This document shows positions 10,584 to 20,372 of a stretch of DNA of 64,000 bases, piece after piece; the stretch's first letter is position 1, and every line of letters starts with the position of its first letter. A model generated the notes under the pieces. The model searched no databases. It saw only the letters and a program-made list of their open reading frames with translations, and was not told where the DNA came from. A program made the translations under genes and the position numbers. This stretch comes from Pinguiococcus pyrenoidosus (taxonomy: Eukaryota > Sar > Pinguiophyceae > Pinguiochrysidales > Pinguiochrysidaceae): the NCBI GenBank assembly GCA_019677205.1, contig JAAMXY010000927.1:1-64000 (forward strand), written 5' to 3'.

Positions 10584-13062
10584 TCAGAAACCACGAGCAG
10601 AGAGGCAACGCCAGAACTGCCGCACCAGACGCACCTCCTTGTTGACGAGGACGCGCGTTCCACACACGCCGAGAGCCAGAATCGCCAGCAAGAGGGCCAT
10701 GGCAAGCGACCACCACCTGACCTGCTCGGTGACGTCTACCGTGAACTTCAGCGATGCCTAAGACGCCGTTTTGGGCAGACAGCCATCGTGTCAACGACCG
10801 ACTACGCAAACTACCACATCCGCCCGAATCCCGAATCCCGAATCCCGAATCCAGTATCGTCTCCCACCTTGAAGTCATCCGCACTCTCCTGAGAGATCTC
10901 AAAGTCTTCCGAGACCCACCCATACGGAAGGATCAAGGTGGATCCGAGCCCAACATCAACGCCGGCGGTGAAATTCCACATCGTGTCCTTCACGATGCAC
11001 TCCCTAAAATGATCATGCCCTGAAGTCAACATACCACTGTTCTCAAGGAGCAGCAAGGAAGGGGCCTTTGAGCGCACCTGCTCGCGCTCAACCCAAAGGC
11101 ATCGAGCGCAGCCACCACGGCGATGGCTTCTATTTCTGGCACGCGCTTGAAGTGGATGGGCTCGAAGTCGAAGTTGAGCTGCAGGCGCTCTGCGACCCGC
11201 ATGGCGAGGCCCGTGTAGGGTTCTACGTCTAGATAGGTGTCGTGGTCACTCCGGATCGGCAGCAGGCCGGAGACCATCATCCGAAGCCGTGGATCGGCAT
11301 CGAGAAAGTGTGGCTTCGAGAGCTGCCCATCGAAGCCTAGAATTCGCGAGAAGTTCTGCAACCCCGTCGGCCCGAACTGGAAGTACTCGGCGTTCGCTGG
11401 ATTCTCCTCCGCGTTCTGCAGGAGTGCGGGATCGATTGCGTACCGCCGAAGGTCGATGCCGCGGAAGCTCTTGTCGGAGGTGTAGACGACTTGCCCGCTG
11501 CGGTAGATGTCGTCAATGTACACCCCGGCGCGGCTGCTTCGTATCGGGTGCTTGAACAGAGACCCGTCCGTACCCGTGACACTGTTTGCTGCGTCGGTCG
11601 CCCACGGTTGCACGTAGCCAGCATCCGTAGCGCTGGACTTGTTCCACGTGCGCTGGAAATGGGGGCAGTAGGGTGCGACTTCGACGGCACTTCCATTCTG
11701 CGACACGATGCTGTTCTGCGACGTCCCCACGCACACCCAGATGGAACTGCTGTTCTCATACAGCTCGTACTGATTGATTGAGCTTCGCGAGACCTGGTGA
11801 AGGAAATCCCCTTTCCTCTTGCCCGTGTAGGCGGCCGTGCCCGAGCTCCTGGCCAGCGTGTCCTCTGCCGAGCTGTAGTTATACGCGATGCCCGGCATGT
11901 AGGTGAAGAACGGGGTGCCTGGCGCCAGGGCGTCCAAGATGGTCTTGAGCACCTCCAGCGTCGGGTCTCGAAAGTACCCGAACCAGAGGTCGCGAACGCC
12001 GCGGGGCCAGAAGGGCGTGATCTCCCCGGACCTGCTGCGTGGGTCGTCGTTGACCGGTCCTTCGTAGTGCCCCTCGGGGCTGGAGCACAGGATCATCTTG
12101 AAGAGCACTTCCCAGCCGTGCGTCCCGTTCAAGGCGTTCTCAAGCCCTTCCTTCACGTCCTCGGGCAGGCTGCTGTTGCCTATCCCGCTGATCACCGCTT
12201 CATGCAGCGTAGATGCCCCGGGCTCGAGCATGCCCCGGACAGCCTCGACCGCTAGGTTTGCCTGCGTGGGCTGGTCCAGCAAGTCGTCCGCGCCTGGCAT
12301 CGACTCCTCCTCGTTGGGGACATAGTAGGTCTGCTCCGTGAACGTTATCACCTGCCGTCCTGATCCGTCGAGTGCGTCCCTCCACTTTACGTCAAGCCTT
12401 TGGAAGATCTGGTCATAGACGTAGGGCCCGGTCTGGACCAGCTGTGGCTTCTGCGTGCCCAGCAGCACCTCTTCCGGGTTCGCCACCGAAAAGACGTAGA
12501 CCCGATAGTACACCCTCTGCCCCCCGTCCACGTCCGGAGTGTTGGCCTGCCATGCCGCGAAGCTCGGGGCCTCCTTCGAGTCGATGATCGTCTCGCGGTC
12601 GATCTGCCGGTTGAGGACCTCCAGCACCGCTGGCCTCACCAGCAGGCCGAGCACGAGCAACGCGACGGCGAAGGTGCACAACCCCAAGAGCAGCGCGTCA
12701 GAGTCCCTGCGAAGGCGATAGCAGCGGCACAGGCCGCAGCACTTGCTGGCCGCAAGCCTGCTGCTGTCCTTTCCGCTCCTCGTCGCTACCGAACATGACA
12801 CCACGCTCCAGGCTGCCGCGAGCAGCAGCACCCCCACAACGCCGCCGGCCAGAGCAGAGATCTCCGTCGCCTGTGTCTCGAGACGCGCGCTCCAAAACAC
12901 CGCAGCGCCGCCTGAGACAGCGAAGCTGAAGCCGAAGAGCAGTGCAAGTCCGGCGCTGCAGCGGAATCTCCGCGCCGCACGCGCCGCCTTCTGCTCGGAC
13001 TCACCGAGAAGTGGCGCGTGCTGGTCGGCCTCGGCATCCTTGCGATCGTCCGAGGGCGTCAT
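10584..13062 (-). CDS. CD36/LIMP-2 (SCARB) family membrane glycoprotein with two extra N-terminal helices
   Basis: Minus-strand exons 13062-11078, 11003-10868 and 10757-10584 give 764 residues. CD36-family proteins are two-pass lysosomal or surface receptors for lipids; LIMP-2 also carries glucosylceramidase to lysosomes. Seen here: an N-terminal cytosolic segment with HAPLLGE, a PLL-type lysosomal sorting-like motif, then hydrophobic helices at about 36-57, 68-88 and 121-142. A large lumenal domain follows, with family phrases such as GPYVYDQ and YNYSSAEDTL and many NxS/T sites. A final helix (LAMALLLAILALGVCG) precedes a short basic tail. The helices at 36-57 and 68-88 are additional to the normal plan. 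I chose the ATG at 13062; an upstream in-frame ATG at 13233 would add 57 residues without recognisable features. Confidence 0.82.
10823..10850 (+). repeat. Heptamer tandem repeat (cccgaat) x4
   Basis: Four perfect head-to-tail copies of cccgaat, inside the last intron (10758-10867) of the CD36-family gene. It is likely a minisatellite with no coding role. Confidence 0.85.
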
Positions 13063-13504
13063 GCCCAACGAGGCCGCCGGGCACCGACTCGGAAGGCGCC
13101 GACAGCCTGGGAAGCCTCCAGACTTGCAGTGGTCCGAAGCCGGACAAAGCGAAAAGCACAGGCCGCGTGACGGATGGATCGTGTGGAAAGGGGCGGAATG
13201 GAGTCGAATATTGGGCTGAATATCATGAATCATGGGGAGATTTGAGGAACTGAAGCGACCAAAGAGCTTTGATTCGCTATAAATCTTCTGAGGCGCTCAG
13301 GATTGGTTGTTATCGTAAATTAAATTTTAATCTTATACATAATCGCATTAAAGATATAAAACATACATAAATTGTGGAAAATTTGACATATTGAAAACTA
13401 ATTTGAAATACGGCGGGGGCACAGATCCCGCGCCACAGAACCGCGCTTCGCTTCCTCAACCTTAGCCATAGATCTGCAGCCTTCCTCTTGCCCTGCTCCG
13501 ATCT
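13063..13504. other. Divergent intergenic region with AT-rich island (about 13305-13409)
   Basis: The region follows the start of the CD36-family gene (-) and ends at the tentative small plus-strand gene. About 13305-13409 is a sharp AT-rich patch (taaattttaatc, aaagatataaaac, acataaattgtg) ending about 95 bases before the next plus-strand ATG. No gene is supported. The position suggests a shared promoter or nucleosome-free region. Confidence 0.5.
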
Positions 13505-13935
13505 ATGGCAGAAGCTCGGGAGCCCGAGGAGGAGATTGTGCTGGTCCGCATCCCCGCGGGCGAAGACGAGTTTCTACGCAGAGGCGCCAAGATCGGCTTG
13601 CAGGTATCCTCCCTATGGATCTTTTTGGGCTTCTGCGTCAGTGATCAGCGAGTCGCCAGATGGGTTTAAGCTTGGTACGCATCTAGGAAAGAGCTGGAGA
13701 CGGCACGGTTTGCGTGAGGTGGCCATCGGGTAGAGAAGAGGCGTGCGCGGTGTATCCCAGCGTTGGATCCGTGCTCTGGCTACAGGAAGGAAGCGGCGAG
13801 AGCACCGCGGCTCCGCGAGCGAGCTCCACGGTGTTCCTGGCATCCTAAATAGAGAACTTGATTCGGGTCTAGAGGGAGAAAGTCGCCCCCGAGAAGCTCG
13901 GCTTCGTCTATCAGTTGGACAGCAACGAGGTCTGA
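13505..13935 (+). CDS. Tentative small multi-exon gene, function unknown
   Basis: An ATG at 13505 opens 33 codons with coding-like composition (MAEAREPEEEIVLVR then IPAGEDEFLRRG) ending exactly at a strong donor (cag|gtatcc, exon 13505-13603). Possible further exons in the same phase are 13786-13830 and 13873-13935, the last ending EKLGFVYQLDSNEV and a TGA. Against it: the second intron would be only 42 bases, shorter than the other introns here. The last exon also overlaps the well-supported final exon of VPS41 on the other strand by 25 bases. I recognise no family. Exon 1 is the most believable part; the rest may be wrong. Confidence 0.25.
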
Positions 13936-16900
13936 CCTCTCGGCTTCGTGCACACGGGACACCTCACTTGGCGATCCTGCGAATAGCGTTTCGAAGGAGA
14001 CGAGGCGATTGAGGGATAAGGTTTGAGATCTGATGAGAAGCATGGGAAGCGCCCTTCCGCCATACCTCGAGATCTATGTGGGGAGCGCCTCGCAACGCCA
14101 CGTTCAGGCACTCGGTGTGGAAAGCGTGGCCGCACATGAAGATGGAGATGTCCGGGGCGTCATCCTTGGAGCCTTCCGCCCCGGCCGCTCGACCTTGGCT
14201 CTTTCCTCGGGAGCTCCTGAAACTAGCCAGTTCCGGCTCGCTCTCCCGCCTCCCTTGTGGCGTGGGAACGCTCACATTCAGCTTCGGGTTGCCGAGCTTG
14301 CTTTGGGACAGACCTCGCACGTGGAGGCGTCGTTGATTCCTTGATAGGTCCACCGTCGCAGGTTAGCAACGTCCACTCTGGCACAAGAACAGACCCCTCC
14401 AATGCTCACCGGAAGAAGTCACCACACGGCCGACCGCGGGCGCCGGTGGGACTACGGCTCGCCTCCGGCGTGGGGAGCGGTTGGTCTTCGTCCGCTTGCT
14501 CGATCCTGAGGCGCGCGCCAGGTCGCTCCGCCCACCTTCGCACGACCGCCGCAGGCAACATCCAGGGATGAGCGAATGCGGCTAGACCACCCAGTCTTTC
14601 TCCCGACGGCGAACGTACCCTGGCTTGGCCGTTAAACTGCGGGTGCAGAAGGCGCACTTGAGTTGCGGCTCCACGTAGACGCCCCGCCTGATTCGCTGCT
14701 GGAAGCGCTGCAAGGACCGCAGGGCATCTCTGCGGGAAGTTGCGCGTGAGAAGCCGGTCCCTGCTCTTCGCTCTTGGCACATGCACGATGCAGACACAGA
14801 AGTTGTTCGCACCTTCGCAAGGCCATGGAGGCCGATCGATTCAGCTCGAAGCTGAAGTTCACGTCCGCGAAGAGTCGCACGAGACTCTTCTTCAGGTTGG
14901 GAATCTCCATATTCAACGGGATCTCGGCGATGATCTCCGCTGCATTCACATTGTACTTGCCGGCCTGACGAAGCAGGCTGCTGAGCGCTCGAGGCTCCTC
15001 GAGGCAGTGCGAGGTGAGCTCCTTCCAAAGCTCCGGGTCGCCCCTCGCGCTGTGGAGATCCTCCATCAGCGTTGCCTGCGAGTTCATCGACGACGTCCTT
15101 GACTTCTTGGCCAGCGGGCTCGGCGCGCTGGTGCTCAAGCTGATGCTCGTGTGGTTCCCGGTAGCTTCGATCAGCTGAATGGCCTGCTTCACGCTTCCCA
15201 CGTGGCGCAAGAGCACGTTCATGGCTTCGCGGAAGTTGCCCAGCTTCGTGTAGATGTACACGGCTTCGATGTACAAGGGGGGATCCCGGTAGATGCACGT
15301 CTCCAAAGCGAACTGCAGCGGCGGGTCATTGATGGTGCGGAGGAAGCGCAGGAAGTCGCTGTCAAAGCTTTGGATCTCGCGATCGTCGCCAGCCGGGAGC
15401 AGGAGCCCGCGCTCACCGCGCTGTAGCTCCGCGAATCCATCGTCCGCATCGGACTCGTCCCCCTCTCGCGCAGAACTGGAGTAGTCCGGCTCGGGGGCGA
15501 ACTCTGCGTAGAGCTCGATCTGCATCTTGTGAAGATGGCTGTAGTCGGGGACGTTGTAGCTCTCCAGCTGCTTGGTGAAGAGCGTGTGCAGGTACCAGTG
15601 CAGCACTTCCCTGTCCGACCTCACCTGCGCCACCACCTCGTCGGGCGGCATCGCGGACATGTGCCGCGCGAGGAGAAGGCCCGCGCGGTTGCGATCCAGC
15701 TGGACAAGCTCTTGGACACGACCCTTGCACTGGGCCCAGAGGTCGTGGTCTCGAATGAGCTCGAAGACGTCCTCGGCGAAGTTCATCTCCTGCCGCGACG
15801 ACCCCGCGCTGGGCTTCTCATCCTTGATCTGATTCCTTGGCGACCTCGCCTTCTGCCCTCGCGCTGCTCCCATCGCCTTCTTGCGCAGACTGAGATGCTT
15901 CTGAGAATCGAGGTAGGCGTCAAGGGCCTTGCTGTACTTCTCAAGCTCCAGGAAGAGCTCGGCCTGGGCGGCGTAGATGTACGGATCGACATTCCCGTGG
16001 CTCCTGGCGATCCGGACAAGCTGCCGATTCAGCTTGGCCAGGAACTCCTCCACATCAAAGAGGTCGCTCGACAGAGCGTGGCTCTGGGTCGTGTGGAACC
16101 CCGCCCGGTGCTGGTGATGGCGCCTCCAGGATCGAAGGGTGTTGACCAGCGCGTAGGAGTCGCCGACCAAGAAGGTGTCCAACACCAGCTCGTAGATCTC
16201 GCTCTTGAGCCTGAAGCCCTGCGCGGGGTCGGCCGGCGGCGAAGCATAGGTCGCGGAGCCTGTCGGCAGATGCGGCGCTATCACGGACAGCTTGCCCTTG
16301 TCTGCGAAGGCATACACGAATCTCTCCCACAGCGCATCGTCGTGCCCGAGCAGCATGACGCAGGAGTCGGCAGCCTTCTCGTACTTCTCTTCCTCAAGAA
16401 GTCCTTCTATGTAGTCGGTGATCAGCTGTATCAAGCTGTGGCGCTTGAGGAGGCGCTTGTTGGTGCGAGCCACCTCGACCGCGGCTCCGATCTGCCCCTT
16501 GGACAGGATCCAGTCGATCTTGTCGTCGGCGTCCCTCAGCCGCGCGAGGACGCAGTCTCGGACGGAGGTGACGACGATGCGCGGCGGGGCGGCGCCGCTA
16601 TACGACCACGAGTTCCCGACTCCATTCACCCAGATGCCTCCATGCGGAGGCTGCGGAGCGGCCGAGCCCGCGGCATCTCCCGCTTGCGTGAGCATCCCCG
16701 CCCCGATCGGATTCGGAGCCGACGGAGCGTTCCTCCTGCGGAAGTGGACCTTTAGACTGAGATCCTGCACGTCGTACTTCTCCCAGCCCCGCAGGGGCAG
16801 CGCATCCCTGGACAGGACGTGCCCGTTGGGGAGGCCAATGATGGACAGTTCCGGCTGGAAGACCTCAAGGGCACCCTCTGTCTCCGGATCCGACCCGTTG

Positions 16901-18220
16901 CTGTCGTCGCTGTAGGCGTCATACCGGCCGTTCTTCGGTTCCGAGTACGGAGGGACGAAGCCGAGCAGGACCAAGCTCGACATGTCGAAGGGGCCGAGGC
17001 CGCAGATCAGGCATTCCACCGTGATGATCAACGAGATCTCGGCATAGCGCACCCCGGCAATGACGGCGGAATGCGGATCCGCCGGGTCGCCGAGATCGCC
17101 ACCCACAGCTCCAGCCCCAACGCCGCCAAGGTCGCCGTTGCCATCCTTTGTGACGCCGGGGACACCCGGTGCCAAGCTCATCTGACCAGCCGCGGCCTTG
17201 CTCCGGTGCGGTGATGTGGCGTCCACCTCCCCGACGACGTCAACCCGCATGATTGTATCTGCCCAGCCAATGAAGAGCACCGGCTGACTGCGGTTCACCA
17301 CCCGGTCTTTGTCGATCCCGTCCGCGGTGGTCTGGGGCGGCGGAAGGCCCAGGGCAGCCCCGCCATCCGTCGATCCATCCCATCTCAGGTGGCAGCGGCA
17401 ATTCAAAGCGTCGTCGTGGTAGCTGGACTCGGGTCTCTCGATGAAGCTGATCCTCTCGCCCGTCACGATGTCCATGATCTTCACGCCTTTTTCGTTGGTC
17501 CAAGCAAGCAGGGCGCAGCTGCCGCGGCCTCTCCACGCCACCGCTTGCACCGGCCCTTCGCCTTCGTGGAGAATCTCCCGTCGCCCGCTGAACCAGCCGC
17601 GGCGGTCCAGCACCAGTTGACCCCGGTCGCCACCGACCACGACCATCCGCTCACGCCGGTGACCGAACTGCGGATCCAGCGCGATGCAGAGCAGCGGCCC
17701 ACAGCCAAGATCCGCGATGTGCAGCTCCTCCTCCGCAGTCCCATGCACCGAAACAAGCTTCTCCCCTGGGACGGAGCGGAGAGGGAGCGAGTGAGCTCGT
17801 CTGGCAGTTTCTTCTCTTGTTTGGAAGGCCTCCACTTCTTCCATCCCTGGATCAAACACACGCACACAGAAAGCGAAGAAACGCGGTGGCGAAAGGCGGC
17901 GTCCAGGCATTTCGAAGCGATCCTTTACCCGGTGGAGTGCAGCGAACTGGAAACAGCGCCACGGTTCCGTCAGCTGACGCGGACGCGATGTACCCGCCCC
18001 GCACATCGGTACTGAGCGCTGTCACGGCGGCCTTGTGAGGCCGCAGCTTCATGAAAAGCGCGCCATTCGGGTCCGTGACCACCACGAATCCCGAAAGAGT
18101 CCCGACCGCCAGCCAATGGTCGTGGCTCGCGACGCACGAAACGGAGTCGCGGGTGAAAATGTCGCCCAGCGCGCCTCCCAAGCGCTCATACTCCAGAATC
18201 GGCTCGACCTCGGCCGCCAT
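13911..18220 (-). CDS. VPS41: VPS41, HOPS-complex subunit with C-terminal RING-H2
   Basis: Five minus-strand exons, 18220-17929, 17765-14813, 14729-14619, 14339-14066 and 13976-13911, give about 1231 residues. The exon 4 start could instead lie about 40 bases downstream at another in-phase AG. VPS41 is the HOPS subunit that tethers late endosomes and AP-3 vesicles to the lysosome or vacuole. The N-terminus has the expected WD-like beta-propeller (LEYERLGGALGDIF, LHEGEGPVQAVAWRG, GERISFIERPES). A long helical clathrin-repeat region follows (FLRTINDPPLQFALETC, EAVYIYTKLGNFREAMNVLL). The C-terminus is a RING-H2 split over three exons: CAFC (about 1107-1110), CGHAFHTEC (about 1188-1196) and CPVC (about 1216-1219). 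Human VPS41 has about 854 residues. The excess comes mainly from Gly/Ser/Asp-rich insertions in the propeller and a loop inside the RING. Confidence 0.9.
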
Positions 18221-18690
18221 CGCGCCCTTGCGCGGTCGAATCCGTCCAAGTTCGAGCGGAAAAGGGCGGGAAACTTGAGGTTGTGCTGCACAGTACCGGG
18301 ACTGTTTCCCCATTGTGAATGCGGTTCTTTCCTTGTTGGATAGTTTGTCGTCTGGACAAGTGTTGTTGTTGTTGTTTTCATCCTTTTTCTATTCTCTCCA
18401 TCTCGTCCACCTCGCTCTGATGCACAGTATCGAAGTTGAGGAGACCTGCGCGCTTGCGTCCCTCTGTCACGCCGCTTCTCGTCATCCTTCCCGATGTTTC
18501 CAGAGCCGCCAGCGACGCCGGTGGTGGCAGTGCACTTTTTATGTCGGTGCTTTTCTCTGGTCTGCATCTCCGGGAAGATCGGCGATACAAGGCGGTTGCA
18601 CTTCTTGGGCCGCGGCGGCAGGGAGCGAGCTGGCGACTCGGGCAGGTTTTGGCAAGCTGAGGAGGCCCTGCTGCTGCTTTTCTGGCCGCC
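18221..18690. other. Divergent intergenic region (VPS41 / Fuseless-like)
   Basis: About 470 bases between two gene starts. It contains a short (gtt)n run near 18361-18378 and no convincing frame. It should hold both promoters. Confidence 0.4.
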
Positions 18691-19935
18691 ATGGGGATCC
18701 TCTTGCCGCTTCTGGACCTCTCGTTCACCGTGCTGGTGCTTGGGGCCATGATCACGATGTTCTGGTTCAGCACGTGGACCATCCAGGACGCGCTGCTCAC
18801 CGCGGACTACGGCGTCGACAGCTCCTGCAGCAATGGGGTACGGCTTTTTGCATCCGAGTTGGGATACTTTCGGGGCATTGGATGATCTCCTTTGTCTTCT
18901 TGGTGCCTTGGTGTCTGCAGGATTTCCTCTTCGGAGCTCTGGTGCTCGGCCTACCCGCCTGGTTGCTGGTGCTGCTTGCGCAGTCCGACGCGTACTTCCA
19001 CCGGCAGGACTACGTGGTGCCTGCGGGCTTCCAGATCGCCGTGACCATCCTCGAGGGCTGGACGAGCGTGGCGGTCTGGCGCGTGGTGTGGTACACAAAC
19101 GACTTCGCCTTGGCCTGTCTGGACACTTGGCAAGGAGCGCTCGTCAGCATCGCGGCGGGCCTCCTGCTCACGGAGACGGTCGCCTTCGGGTTGGACCATA
19201 GCATCGCGGCCCCAAGCATCGCTCTGAGCGAGTTTCAGCCGCTGAAGTCGGCAGGCCAAGCTCAAAAGTCGTGGCATGCCAGTGGCATCGCGGAGGCTGA
19301 TGAAGTCGGGAACGCTCGAGCCTTGAGCACCGTGGGTCCGCGTCGTGCGGAAACGAAGGTGGTGCTTGTCCGTCCTGGGGTCACGCCAGCCACGTTGGCT
19401 TCCGCCTGGTGGGCGTTTTGGGTTCTAGAGGTGCCCAAAGCCTCTGCTGGTAGCGCTTGGTACACGATAAGGTCCGTAGTGGCTGCAGCAGTCTTCAACG
19501 TGCTTGGAACCATGGCTTCGGTCACCCTCTGGCGGGGTGTTTGGGTCGCCACGGACGCCGTGCTCCTTCCGGACACGATCGGCTGGGAGTCCTCCATACA
19601 CCCGCCAAGCGATTCAACCACCTTTGTAGTGTCGGGCACCTTCTCCGTGGCCATCGGATACGTCCTCGGCCTGTTCGCCTTCGCGCTCCGAAGGCAGGCA
19701 GCGCCCTCGGGGCAAAGCTCCTTCTTGGAATCGTTTGCCCGAGGCTTCTTTCTGCGGTTGCTGCTCTTCCTCCTGGCTCTTCAGATATGGCGGGGCTTCT
19801 GGCTCATATTTGGGGAAGCGTATCCCTACCTTATGAGGGAGCATACAGGAACGGGCGGGTTGTGGACGCTACACCTCCTGTCCATCGTTTCCCTACTCGG
19901 TACGTGGATCAAAGCCTAACCACCCCCACAACCAC

Positions 19936-19966
<31 letters not shown>

Positions 19967-20343
19967 CAAAACCACAAACAAGCAAACGAAGAACAAACCA
20001 AAATTATCCAAGGAGAAACCCTTTTGCCGGCCAGCAATGTCGCACGCTTCTCTAACGGCTCCGATGGGTTCGCATTGTAGCCTTAGGTACCTTGCGGTCT
20101 GTGGTCGCGGTTCCGAACGCATTCGCGTTCGAGCAAGTGCCGGACGCGAATCAAGCGGACGGGAAGCGGAAGCCCAGGTTCCTGCAGTGGCATCCGTACT
20201 TCGCGCCGCGGCAGATGCTGCTGCTGTTTCGTGATTTCTACGAGCTCAAGTACGCGGCGCCAGAGCTGGACGCGATGCGGAGCGAGGTGGAGGTGGCGCA
20301 ACCAGACGAGGAAGCAGGGGCATCCGGAGGCTTGGCAACTTAG
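18691..20343 (+). CDS. Fuseless-like multi-pass membrane protein
   Basis: Exons 18691-18837, 18921-19899 and 20087-20343 join in phase (introns 83 and 187 bases) to 460 residues. If intron 2 is retained the frame stops at 19919, six codons after the donor. The protein has roughly eight hydrophobic segments and repeated Trp-rich modules, VAVWRVVWYTNDF, LWRGVWVATDAVLLPD and IWRGFWLIFGEAYPY. This WRGxW pattern is what I know from the Fuseless (Fusl) family, described in Drosophila as a presynaptic eight-pass protein. The C-terminal exon is soluble, with WHPYFAPRQMLLLFRDFYE, and ends acidic. The role in a protist is unknown. Its stop lies only 29 bases from the stop of the RhoGAP gene on the other strand. 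Confidence 0.68.
19938..19967 (+). repeat. (cag)n microsatellite in intron 2 of the Fuseless-like gene
   Basis: About ten cag/acc-type triplets just after the retained-intron stop codon at 19919. It lies within the predicted intron 19900-20086. Confidence 0.8.
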
Positions 20344-20372
20344 CTTCTTCATTGTGTCGGATGTAGTCTGGC

